In this document: positions 23,353 through 31,153 of the stretch, piece after piece
Position numbering within the stretch: position 1 is the first letter of the stretch
Layout: each line of letters begins with the position of its first letter
Assembly (NCBI GenBank): GCA_963770645.1
Contig: CAVYQL010000004.1
Location: 1,302,001 to 1,366,000 of the forward strand
Source: Bog-473 sp963770645
Lineage (GTDB): Bacteria > Actinomycetota > Acidimicrobiia > Acidimicrobiales > RAAP-2
Direction of reading: 5' to 3'
Length of the DNA: 64,000 nucleotides
The notes under the pieces: model-generated
Seen by the model: the letters and a program-made list of their open reading frames with translations, nothing else
What the model was told of the DNA's origin: nothing
The model's database searches: none
Program-made: the position numbers and the translations under genes

Positions 23353-23917
23353 ATGAGCACCAAAGCGACATACGGAAGTGGAAGCCTAACGGAGTCTGCA
23401 CCTGGCTCCGGTGTGTGGCGCTACCGCTACCGCGTCGACGGCAAGCAGATGCGCGCCACGTTCGGGAGCAAGGCGGAACCCCTGTCCGAAGCAGGCGGAA
23501 CGGGCGGTGCGCAGCCTTGAGCCGGTCGCACCGGTCGCAGCTGCGAAGTCGGGACGGACGTTCGGTGACGTGCTCTCGGAATGGCTGGATTACGGACGGA
23601 CCACACAAGGCAGGGAGTGGGCACCTCGGACGGCCGACGACAACGGCAAGCAAGTGGAATCTCGCATCCGTCGGGCGCTCGCTTCGCACCGGCTAGCCGA
23701 CTTGAGGGCTGCAGACCTTGAGAACACCTACACGTCGTGGAGTGCTGACGGACTCTCGGACAACACGGTTCAGCGGTGGAGCTACTGCCATCGTGAGGCC
23801 AGACTGACACGAGGACCGGCCAGGCTGGCGCGGGCCAGCCGTACGCAGTGCAAACGAGCGATCCGCAAGGGTCGCTCGTTTCACGTACTGCGCCGAGCAG
23901 TCCCTAACTACACCTGA
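23353..23917 (+). pseudogene. Tyrosine recombinase (phage integrase) remnant
   Basis: The ATG at 23353 opens MSTKATYGSGSLTESAPGSG and VWRYRYRVDGKQMRATFGS, an arm-binding-like N-terminus of actinophage integrases. A frame break near 23500 shifts to AERAVRSLEPVAPVAAAKSG, then TFGDVLSEWLDYGRTTQGRE and the SAM-like core-binding domain to about SADGLSDNTVQRWS. After that the sequence is unrelated, and the catalytic R-H-R-Y domain is absent. It is a dead fragment that marks a past integration event. Confidence 0.75.
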
Positions 23918-23929
23918 TCCGAGAGATAC

Positions 23930-23962
23930 GCACTGTGCGGTCTAACCTCCGCCGCGCAGTGC
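23930..23962. terminator. Hairpin after integrase remnant
   Basis: GCACTG-T-GCGG pairs with CCGC-CG-CAGTGC around a seven- to eight-base loop. No T-run follows. Confidence 0.35.
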
Positions 23963-24097
23963 ATTCAACATCTGCACGATGACATGGTGTGCATAGAGAT
24001 CCTGCAACGACGACTCGCTTGCCTCTGAAGCACACACCATGCAATAGCTGGTTCTCGCGTGGGACTGCCGTCCTGCTACACACGCTCGGGACGCACC

Positions 24098-24133
24098 GAA
24101 ACGGCCCAGTCATGAAGTCAGCTGGGCCGTTTC
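24098..24133. terminator. Perfect 12-bp stem hairpin
   Basis: GAAACGGCCCAG and CTGGGCCGTTTC form a perfect stem with a 12-base loop, followed by TTCTTCG. It may be a rho-independent terminator isolating the secreted-protein gene at 24204. Confidence 0.55.
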
Positions 24134-24203
24134 TTCGCATCGGCGTTTCACTATCCACCGGACTAGCGTCACGCCACGCCAGCTAGCCGATCAGGAGGAA
24201 CCC

Positions 24204-24728
24204 ATGAAGCGATTTATCCCTCGTCGTGTAGCCATCCTTGCGGCTGCAGCAGTCGCAGCAATCGGTGGCTCAACTGCAGCTTGGCTCGGTGCCAGTGGCG
24301 CATCCGGGTCCCAGCCATCAGCCTCCGGCAGCACCCTGACCGTCACGATTGATGGATTTACCTTGGATTGCAATAGCAATGTTGCCGCGGACGCCTCGGT
24401 CAGACTGTTCGTCGAAAGACCCGACGGAACCCACCTGCAGACGGTGATTGACGCCAACGACTGCGTCAACAGCGGGGACAACAATCAAGAAGGCCCTTAC
24501 AGCATCACGGTTCCAAATGCTGTACCGGGCGTCTATCAGATTGGGCTAGTGGGCGAAACAACGACACCGGGTACATTTGTGGCGTTCGGGCAGGCGGTCA
24601 CTCCCTACGTGACCGTCGAGAACAGCGGAGCGCAGATTAGCGCATCTCCTGCTGAGAACGGTGGGGGCACGAGCACACCGTACGCTGAGATCGTTTCGAC
24701 CTTTGTCTACAACCCGAGGTGGTTCTGA
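24204..24728 (+). CDS. Secreted hypothetical protein
   Basis: A strong ribosome-binding site (AGGAGGAACCC) precedes the ATG. The 174-residue product has a signal peptide (MKRFIPRRVAILAAAAVAAI, cleavage after about residue 30). The mature part is beta-rich (LTVTIDGFTLDCNSNVAADA; IDANDCVNSGDNN; VPGVYQIGLVGETTTPGTF) with a likely disulfide between its two cysteines. It resembles an Ig-like extracellular domain. The function is unknown and it stands alone on the plus strand. Confidence 0.7.
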   Translation: MKRFIPRRVAILAAAAVAAIGGSTAAWLGASGASGSQPSASGSTLTVTIDGFTLDCNSNVAADASVRLFVERPDGTHLQTVIDANDCVNSGDNNQEGPYSITVPNAVPGVYQIGLVGETTTPGTFVAFGQAVTPYVTVENSGAQISASPAENGGGTSTPYAEIVSTFVYNPRWF

Positions 24729-24735
24729 ACCGGCG

Positions 24736-24827
24736 AGCAAACTGAAAAAATCGTCATCCTCTGCCGCACCGAAGATCGAATGGGTAGCTGTAAAGAACTT
24801 TTAGTTCGGAGCGCTTTTCAGTTTGCT
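24736..24827. repeat. 13-bp perfect inverted repeat pair
   Basis: AGCAAACTGAAAA (24736-24748) and TTTTCAGTTTGCT (24815-24827) are exact inverse copies 66 bases apart, just after the stop at 24728. They might be terminal repeats of a tiny vanished or miniature element. Confidence 0.6.
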
Positions 24828-25046
24828 GAAGTGATCCGAGGTGAAGGTCACAAGATGGCGGTCGTCGGATCTGCCAACGACGAACGAGGTCGTAAACGTT
24901 TTTCCATGCCTAGTTCTCGCACTGACAGGTAGCTCCTGTCCATTGGTCAACGGACCACCGCGATCCGGGACAATTACCGACACGACGCCCCAAACGATGC
25001 TCGACACGCTCGGCGACACCGCCACCCGTAAGTATGTTGCGACCAT
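24801..25046 (-). CDS. Possible small hypothetical protein
   Basis: The 81-codon frame (MVATYLRVAVSPSVSSIVWG ... VTFTSDHFSKLKSAPN) has a credible composition, and its last codons form the right arm of the 13-bp inverted repeat. An overlapping 70-codon plus-strand frame competes. Neither has a clear ribosome-binding site. Confidence 0.3.
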   Translation of the reverse strand: MVATYLRVAVSPSVSSIVWGVVSVIVPDRGGPLTNGQELPVSARTRHGKTFTTSFVVGRSDDRHLVTFTSDHFSKLKSAPN

Positions 25047-25182
25047 CGCGTAGGTCAGCCTTCCTGTTCCTCATCGGCACTCGCACGCCACTTGAGACCA
25101 CTGACAAGATCGGTGATCGCCCGAGCCCGTTGCCCAGATCTCCGGCGCACGCCTGACCAATCCGGGATCAGCCCGATCCTCA

Positions 25183-25248
25183 CGCGGTCTGCCGCGTCGC
25201 CATACGCGGTCTGCCGCGTCGCCATACGCGGTCTGCCGCGTCTCCATC
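25183..25248. repeat. Three tandem 22-bp repeats
   Basis: Units start at 25183, 25205 and 25227. Each reads CGCGGTCTGCCGCGTC plus a six-base tail; the first two are identical and the third differs at one or two bases near its end. Each unit contains the inverted pair CGCGG...CCGCG. They lie about 70 bases upstream of the KdpD-like gene and could bind a regulator. Confidence 0.75.
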
Positions 25249-25314
25249 GCGGAAGAACTGCCCGCGTACGATGCGGTCGAGGCGAGGGATCAGTCGAGGT
25301 GGCAGGCTTGACTG

Positions 25315-26397
25315 GTGGAAGGGTCCGGCGCGCTGACGACGTACCTGGGCACGGCACCCGGGGTGTGGAAGACCTACGCGATGTTACGGGCAGGTCGACT
25401 TCGTTCCGATGCGGGACAGCGGGTCGTCGTGGCCTGGGTCGAACGCCATGGCCGGGCCGAGACACGAGCCCAGGTAGGTGACCTGGAGGTAGTGCCAGCT
25501 CGCGCGGTCGCCTACGGGAGCGGGACCTTCGCCGAGCTCGATGTCGAGGCGGTCATGGCCAGCGGGGACGGCGTCGCCTTGGTCGACGAACTGGCCCACA
25601 CCGTGGTCGGCCCGACCAGGCGCAGGTGGCAGGAGGTGGCGGACATCCTGGCGGCCGGGGTTGACGTCATGACGACCGCCAACCTGGGCAACTTGGAATC
25701 GGCCCGGGACCACGTGGCGCAGCTCACCGGGGCGGGAACGGTGGAGTCGATTCCGGACGAGTTCGTGCGCTCCGGGGAAACCGTGCTGGTCGATCTACCC
25801 GCCGATGCCCTCCGTCGGCGCATCGCCGACGGAAAGGTGTACTCGGCCGACCGGGTGGGAGGCGCGCTGGCAGATTACTTCCGGGTGTCCAACCTTCAGG
25901 CGCTCAGTGCCCTGGGGCAGGCCTGGATGGATGGAACCCTCGTGCCGGTGGCCGAGGAGATGCTCAAGGCGCGGGGGCTCGTCGCTGCGTCCCGCCCGAC
26001 CGTGATAGCGGGAGTCTCGGATACCGGCTGGGGCCGGCACGTCATTCGCCGCGCCAGCGAAGGGGCGCTCGATGACGACGCCGATCTGCTGGTAGTCCAC
26101 GTCAGCCTCGACGACGGGATGATGACCCACCGGCGATCACAAGCCCACGCCGAGCACCGGGACTTGGTCACAGAGGTCGGAGGCTTCTACGTCGAGATGA
26201 CTGCGGGGTCGGTGCCCGAGGGCCTGGCCCGAGCGGTGCGGGACCACGGCGCTTCCCGACTCGTCGTGGGCCGGCACCGCTCCCGGCTAGGAGAGATCGT
26301 GCACGGCTCGGTCGTCTCTCGCCTGCAACGACTGCTCCCGGAGGTGCGGATCGAGGAGGTACGTGAGGAGTCGGAGTCACCAAACTCGAGCGCCTGA
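25315..26397 (+). CDS. KdpD N-terminal sensor domain protein without kinase
   Basis: The 360-residue protein corresponds to the KdpD sensor plus Usp domain only. TTYLGTAPGVWKTYAMLRAG equals the KdpD Walker A region, but with Trp where the family has Gly (GVGKT to GVWKT). GVALVDELAHTVVGPTRRRW and LVDLPADALRRRIADGKVYS are typical, and a Usp-like domain follows (GASRLVVGRHRSRLGEIV). The four transmembrane helices, GAF and histidine kinase parts are absent. Short KdpD-like proteins exist and can act as c-di-AMP or K+ sensors. No kdpFABC genes are nearby. Confidence 0.85.
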   Translation: MEGSGALTTYLGTAPGVWKTYAMLRAGRLRSDAGQRVVVAWVERHGRAETRAQVGDLEVVPARAVAYGSGTFAELDVEAVMASGDGVALVDELAHTVVGPTRRRWQEVADILAAGVDVMTTANLGNLESARDHVAQLTGAGTVESIPDEFVRSGETVLVDLPADALRRRIADGKVYSADRVGGALADYFRVSNLQALSALGQAWMDGTLVPVAEEMLKARGLVAASRPTVIAGVSDTGWGRHVIRRASEGALDDDADLLVVHVSLDDGMMTHRRSQAHAEHRDLVTEVGGFYVEMTAGSVPEGLARAVRDHGASRLVVGRHRSRLGEIVHGSVVSRLQRLLPEVRIEEVREESESPNSSA

Positions 26398-26629
26398 CGA
26401 GGCCACAGGCGCCCACCTGGTTCTTCGTTCAGTCTGCATTATCTCGGCACAGCCGAGACGGTGGTTGACATCGAGTCTCCCGTCTCTTTGAGGGTAGGTT
26501 CGTTCGAGGTCAGTGGCCCACTTCGCCGAGCCGGCGACGCGTGCTCCTGCTTCTCAGACTGCCGGCGGGCGAAACGTGAAGACCTCCACCAAGAATGACC
26601 GCTATGCGGTTGATGGCGAGCTCGCTACC
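26398..26629. other. Intergenic stretch
   Basis: This gap between convergent genes contains two CCGGCG words (26531, 26563) but no GGG half, so I do not count repeat copies. I see no gene. Confidence 0.3.
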
Positions 26630-27439
26630 CTATTCAGGAGGGAGACGAACCTCAAAGACGGGAACTGGGTCGGCGAACCCTTTGAGATCGAGCGCTCCCC
26701 TTGAATCGAAATCAAATCGCTTCCCAACACAGAGTTCACGTACTGCTGTCGAAACGGCGATGCCGCCTGGAGAGGCCACACCGCAAAGTCGTGCCGATAG
26801 TTGAACCGCCGCCCCGAACAAGTCGTCTCCCTCCGTAACCGGCTCCCCGACACTGATGCCAACACGGAGGTGAATGGGCCGCTCTGCATGTTCATTTCGG
26901 TTGCGCAATGAGCGTTGAATGTCTATCGCCGACGCGACAGCAGCCGTCACGGACGTAAATGACGCCATGATCCCATCACCCGTGTGCTTCACCTCGCGTC
27001 CGCCCTGGTCTTTCAATACGGTTCGCACGATGTCGTCGTGCTCACGAATGAGCAGCATGAATCCTTCGTCGCCTAGCTCCTGGGTCTGCTGCGTGGAGTC
27101 ACAAAGATCGGTGAACAGAATTACTCGAACAGCGGAGTCGACGTAAGCCTCCCCTGCTTGGTGTCGCGGAACCTCACCAAGGAACGCGTTTATGGGTCCG
27201 TTGCCCACCTCGATGATGTTGTCAGCAACCAAACCGTGTGCCTCTCGGTGCACAGTCTCCAACGACTGTCGGTCAGGCCCCTCTGCAAGACAAAACACGG
27301 TCCCTTCGTCAGCATCGAACCAATAGGTGACGTAACGAACTTTGTACTTCTCCTGAACAGCGAGGTCGAGTTCGTGCGCCGCGGCGATGTCGGCAGCAGT
27401 CGCACCAGGCGCCTTGTGTCGATCAAGGAACAAGGCCAT
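26630..27439 (-). CDS. DUF4242-adenylyl cyclase fusion
   Basis: Residues 1-80 (MALFLDRHKAPGATAADIAA; VRYVTYWFDADEGTVFCLAE) form a DUF4242-type ferredoxin-like domain, related to nickel-binding SCO4226. Residues about 105-265 form a class III nucleotide cyclase domain. It has metal Asp residues in VRVILFTDLCDSTQQTQ and VKHTGDGIMASF, and the segment LFGAAVQLSARLCG at the transition-state site, where Gln replaces the common Asn. It probably makes cAMP under control of a small ligand or metal. There is no membrane segment. Confidence 0.85.
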   Translation of the reverse strand: MALFLDRHKAPGATAADIAAAHELDLAVQEKYKVRYVTYWFDADEGTVFCLAEGPDRQSLETVHREAHGLVADNIIEVGNGPINAFLGEVPRHQAGEAYVDSAVRVILFTDLCDSTQQTQELGDEGFMLLIREHDDIVRTVLKDQGGREVKHTGDGIMASFTSVTAAVASAIDIQRSLRNRNEHAERPIHLRVGISVGEPVTEGDDLFGAAVQLSARLCGVASPGGIAVSTAVRELCVGKRFDFDSRGALDLKGFADPVPVFEVRLPPE

Positions 27440-27597
27440 GCCCCAAGGCTAATTCAGTGGCGATTCCCTGTGAAGGCCGACGGGTGACCGTTCACCTGAG
27501 CCCGTCTCGTATCCTTTTGGCGGGCATGAGCAGATGGCACCGAGAGAGCCAAAGGCCACTTCCGGCTCTTGGTCACCCGCTCCCTAGGCCGTCTCGC

Positions 27598-27615
27598 TGC
27601 CGGCGGACTGGGGCA
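27598..27615 (+). repeat. Extragenic repeat, copy 20
   Basis: TGCCGGCGGACTGGGGCA is seven bases from the IS1380 insertion point. Without the IS it would lie right after the stop of the methyltransferase gene at 29246, as elsewhere. Confidence 0.75.
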
Positions 27616-27816
27616 TCTCCGCTAAGCCTCGATCCACCGATGATCTTGGGTTAACGCGATGAGGCCGTCCCTTTTGACTGGCGGTTGACGCCACCAAGCC
27701 TCGTGCAGCGGATCACGGGCGATCCGGGCGTGACGAGGCAGGCCTTCAGATGATGGATGGTCGATGTCAGCGCCTGGTGCCGTTGTCCGCGGTGCGCCGC
27801 CCGCTTGATGGTTCTC

Positions 27817-29172
27817 CTACGTCGGAACCGGTGGCAGGCTCCGCAAGAGGGTCAGCGCGCGCAGAAACGGTTCAGCCCAGGGCCACTGCGTCGGGGTGCG
27901 CAAGGTCGGGACGCCCGAACGGCTGACGAGGCGGCCCGGTACCGAGAAGAAGCGGATGCGGACGGTGCGCGCCACGGTGAAATGGTCCTCGGGCGTGATC
28001 TGCCCGAGCATGGCCGTCCAGCGGATGAGGTCGTGGGCCAGCGCGGCACAGACGAGCCAGGCCGCGTTGGCGAAGAACTCTCCAGAGGGCAGGTGCTCGA
28101 GGCCCGCACCTTCTTTGAGGTCCCGGATGGCGAGCTCGACGTTGGCGTGGGCGCGGTGGAAGGCGTCGACGTCGACGGCGTCACCCTCGAGGTCGGTCAC
28201 GAAGGCGAAGTGGCGCCACTCGGGCCAGAGCGTGGCCTGGCGGCCGATCAGTCGGGTGCGCCGCACGATGAGCCGGCGTCCCTTGTAGGTGCACTCGGCG
28301 ACCTCGGCCACGCCACCCGAGCTGTAGTTGATCGGGGTCCAGGCCGACTCGTCGACGGCCGCGATGGCGCTGACCACGGGTTTGTGCATCTTGACCCCCA
28401 TGGTGAAGCCGATGTCGAGGCGCTCGAGGGCGCCGATGGTGCGATGCGACCAAAAGCCCGCATCGAAGCGCATGATGAGCTCTCCGGCCGCGCCGGCCCG
28501 GCGCACCCGGGCGACCAGCTCTTCGACGAAGCGCACCGCGCCGCGAGAGGTGTTGGCCGCCCCCTTGCGCAGGCGGACGTGGAGCACCTCGCCGGTGTCG
28601 GCGCGCGTGGCGACGAGGGGGTGATAGCCGAGCACGCGGGTGTAGCCATAGCCCGCACCGCCCTTGGCCTTGCCGCACACCTCGCAGATGGTCGAGTCGA
28701 GGTCGATGACCATTTGCTCGGACCCAGGCCCCGCGCCCAACGCCCAGGTCCGGCGCAGCGCTTCGGCGAGCACGGCGTCGAGCTGGCGGACGTGGCCGAA
28801 GGTGAAGGCGCGCAAGAAGGTCCCAAGCGTCGACGGTGCCATGACCCGGTGTGGAAGCACCGCTGCCGTAGCCCCCGAGCGCAGCACGTCGGCATGGTCG
28901 ATGTGTGAGCCGCCCGCCACCATGGCGTGCACCAATGTCAGCACCTTGCGCCCCGGCATCGCACCCCCGACCCGTCCCAAGAGACCGACGGTGGCATTGA
29001 CGAGGGACTCGAGATCGAGGCGAGCGACCAGCGTTGCGACCAACAACAAGCCGGCGTTGGCGACCAGATTGGGCTCGTCGAAGGTCACGCCAATCCGGTC
29101 GATCCTGCGCGATACTGACCCCACAGAAAGTGCCTCCTGGTGCTGGGTGAATCGTGTCTTCGAACAACACAA
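27817..29172 (-). CDS. IS1380-family transposase
   Basis: The 451-residue DDE transposase has the N-terminal GVTFDEPNLVANAGLLL segment typical of IS1380. The first Asp is in QMVIDLDSTICEVCGKAKGG, the second in LIMRFDAGFWSHRTIGALER, and the Glu in RAHANVELAIRDLKEGAG, followed by the family's EHLPSGEFFANAAW. The frame is intact. The true start may be an internal GTG near VSRRIDRIGV, since the first residues look non-coding and contain the inverted repeat. Confidence 0.93.
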   Translation of the reverse strand: MCCSKTRFTQHQEALSVGSVSRRIDRIGVTFDEPNLVANAGLLLVATLVARLDLESLVNATVGLLGRVGGAMPGRKVLTLVHAMVAGGSHIDHADVLRSGATAAVLPHRVMAPSTLGTFLRAFTFGHVRQLDAVLAEALRRTWALGAGPGSEQMVIDLDSTICEVCGKAKGGAGYGYTRVLGYHPLVATRADTGEVLHVRLRKGAANTSRGAVRFVEELVARVRRAGAAGELIMRFDAGFWSHRTIGALERLDIGFTMGVKMHKPVVSAIAAVDESAWTPINYSSGGVAEVAECTYKGRRLIVRRTRLIGRQATLWPEWRHFAFVTDLEGDAVDVDAFHRAHANVELAIRDLKEGAGLEHLPSGEFFANAAWLVCAALAHDLIRWTAMLGQITPEDHFTVARTVRIRFFSVPGRLVSRSGVPTLRTPTQWPWAEPFLRALTLLRSLPPVPT

Positions 29173-29198
29173 ATTCTCCCAGGCAGGGAGGCACTTTC
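29126..29198. repeat. 12-bp inverted repeat before IS1380 transposase
   Basis: GAAAGTGCCTCC (29126-29137) and GGAGGCACTTTC (29187-29198) are exact inverse copies. They may fold in the mRNA leader or act as an operator that limits transposase synthesis. Confidence 0.6.
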
Positions 29199-29245
29199 CG
29201 CGGATGCGCGGCCTTCTACGCAGCTATCTCATCAGTGGATCGAGG

Positions 29246-30023
29246 CTAAGTCAATGGGTGAGCAATCCATAGCCGAGTTTCGTAGCGCACACGAGCGACC
29301 GAATCTGGAAATTGCTCGAGAAGCAGTCCCCTTACCTGGGACAGAAGTCGCCGGCGCTGGACCCTTTCGAGCGACGCGATATTGCTCTGGCTTCGGTGAT
29401 CGGTCAGCCACAACTCGATCCCGATCTCACGCATCCAAGGAAAGACCTTCGGCTTGTCAACCGTGAAGAGTCCGCTCTTGACGAGGTCCTCTGCCCAGTC
29501 GATGTCGCGGTCGAGATCGAAGGGTCCCTGGGCAGGTTCGCTCGATGGCGTCCCAGTAAGCATCGAACCACGCTTCACCATCGTCTCGGGCGTGAGACCA
29601 CCATGCTGCCCATCTACCATCGGGATGAAGGACGCGATGCGCCTCATCGACTCTCAGTTGCTCGTCGACCCAGTGCCACGACTGGGCGTAACAGAGGAGA
29701 TCCGCACAGTGATCCAATATCGGCAACCGTGCTGCGTCACCCCTGATCGCTAGTAGTTCGGGGGAGCGCTCAATCGCTCGTTGCAACATGTTCGGCCCGA
29801 TGTCGACGCCGATTACTGTTGCGCCTCGCCGGACGAGTTGGCGCGTCGCGATGCCTGTCCCGCATCCTCCCTCCACGACGAGAGCGTCTTGGAGAGGCTC
29901 CAAGGTCTCAAAGAGGTCCTCAGGATACGCGGGACGTGCGGCGTCGTACTCATCAACAACACCGTCGAACAGCGACACACTGGCAGTATCGCCCGCGTTT
30001 GGCCTCAACGTGGTTTTAACCAC
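29246..30023 (-). pseudogene. Class I methyltransferase split by a one-base frame break
   Basis: The N-terminal frame from 30023 contains EYDAARPAYPEDLFETLE, motif I LVVEGGCGTGIATRQLVRRG, GATVIGVDIGPNMLQRAIE and DLLCYAQSWHWVDEQLRVDE. It breaks near 29545 in CCCAGGGACCC, after YWDAIERTCPG. The next frame continues PFDLDRDIDWAEDLVKSGLF to AHPLT. Together they form a normal 260-residue UbiE-like methyltransferase, a relative of the gene at 21560. Its stop codon is at the IS1380 boundary. Confidence 0.7.
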
Positions 30024-30030
30024 GCCTTAT

Positions 30031-30047
30031 CCAGCGTGCTGGGACAG
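30031..30047 (+). repeat. Extragenic repeat, copy 21
   Basis: CCAGCGTGCTGGGACAG fills the 29-bp gap between the methyltransferase start and the TPR stop at 30053. Confidence 0.6.
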
Positions 30048-30052
30048 TAGTT

Positions 30053-30991
30053 CTACGGATTGGTTTCGAGGCCCTGATCGATCGCGCTCAGCATCTCTCT
30101 GGCGCGCCGGGTGTCTGGATGGTCCGTTCCGAGCAAGCGGATCCTCTTTGTCAGAAGGTTCTCGCATATCACCTTGGCTTCATCGACTTCATTGATCCAT
30201 TGGAGAGTGGTAGCGAGGTTTTCGAGCGAACTCAGCGTCGTCAAGGCATCGGGGCCCAACGTCCGATTACGGACCTCAAGGATGCGCCTGCGTAACTCAC
30301 ACGCTTCCGAAACCTGCCCGAGTTGGAACAGGGAGGTGGCCAGGTGCGACGTAGTCTTCATGCAGTCTTCAGTCTCGCCACCGCCTTGTTGTTCGTATCG
30401 ATCTACAGCCTCTTGGAGTAGGTGGCGTGACTCGGGAAGGTCACCGACATTTCTAAGAGTGCAGCCGAGCCACTGCATGGCCAGCAAAGTCAGCTCATTG
30501 TCCGGTCCCAAGGCAGCAGTCCGACCAGCGAGTACGTGCTCAAAGAGGGGTAAGGCTTCCCGATGCCGACCTAATCGATCAAGGTCGAACGCCTGGAATG
30601 CTTCCGCCGTGAGCACATTCGGATCGTCTGCCCCAAGCTCTAGCCGGAAGTGAGCAGCGATATCGGTCCTGATCCGGACGGCTTCCTCGTACCGCCCCAA
30701 GCGCTCTAATCGCTCTGCAACCTCGCGTTTGGCGTTAATCGTCATCGTCGATTCGGGACCACGATGACGGATGGACCAGTCCAGAGTGTCTTGCGCCGAC
30801 TGAAGCGCCGACTCGGGATCCATATCGAACCTCTCGGCGGCGCGACTTCCTGCCTGTGCGATCCGATTGCGCAACCAGGGGACTGGCCCCCGTTTGGCTC
30901 CTTCCGGCGATGGCACCTCGCCAGCGTATTTCGCATCAGATGGGCGGACCGATCGGCAGCTTGATGGTGCCGTCGAAGCCCTCGCAATCAA
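30053..30991 (-). CDS. TPR-repeat protein
   Basis: The roughly 312-residue protein contains about five tetratricopeptide repeats of the Kinesin-light-chain type: AERLERLGRYEEAVRIRTDI, AFDLDRLGRHREALPLFEHV, LGCTLRNVGDLPESRHLLQE and ATTLQWINEVDEAKVICENL. The same style occurs in NB-ARC/TPR regulators, but no nucleotide-binding domain is attached. The first 30-40 residues look poor, so the start may be further inside, near VPWLRNRIAQAGSRAAERF. It probably serves as a protein-interaction scaffold. Confidence 0.7.
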   Translation of the reverse strand: MIARASTAPSSCRSVRPSDAKYAGEVPSPEGAKRGPVPWLRNRIAQAGSRAAERFDMDPESALQSAQDTLDWSIRHRGPESTMTINAKREVAERLERLGRYEEAVRIRTDIAAHFRLELGADDPNVLTAEAFQAFDLDRLGRHREALPLFEHVLAGRTAALGPDNELTLLAMQWLGCTLRNVGDLPESRHLLQEAVDRYEQQGGGETEDCMKTTSHLATSLFQLGQVSEACELRRRILEVRNRTLGPDALTTLSSLENLATTLQWINEVDEAKVICENLLTKRIRLLGTDHPDTRRAREMLSAIDQGLETNP

Positions 30992-31153
30992 TATCGGATC
31001 CCCTTCCCGAGGCAGTCAGCGAGACGCGAGGCGGACATCAATACGTAGCGGAAGGCGCATTCGGCTCACACCCGGCTGGCCGCCACTACTGCGAACGTGA
31101 GGCTGCCGGGGGTCGCCTCATCGGTTCGCCGACCCGCGAGGTGGCCCGGGACG

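Larger units (their letters stand above)
27626..29246 (-). mobile_element. IS1380-family element
   Basis: The termini GCCTCGATCCACCGATGA (27626 on) and, inward from 29246, GCCTCGATCCACTGATGA form an 18-bp inverted repeat with one mismatch. TAA flanks both sides (27623-27625 and 29247-29249), consistent with a short target duplication. The insertion lies exactly in the stop codon of the methyltransferase gene but recreates TAG, so that frame's end is unchanged. A 12-bp inverted repeat (29126-29137 and 29187-29198) lies in front of the transposase. Confidence 0.85.

Noticed and set aside
25183..25248. Possible CRISPR array
   Set aside because: The units are directly abutting with no spacers and no cas genes are near.
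26398..26629. Two further CCGGCG words near 26531 and 26563
   Set aside because: Neither is followed by the GGG half, so they do not meet the repeat pattern.
27757..28908. 383-codon plus-strand frame over the IS1380 transposase
   Set aside because: Antisense to an intact transposase with all catalytic residues; the composition is typical of an antisense GC-rich shadow.
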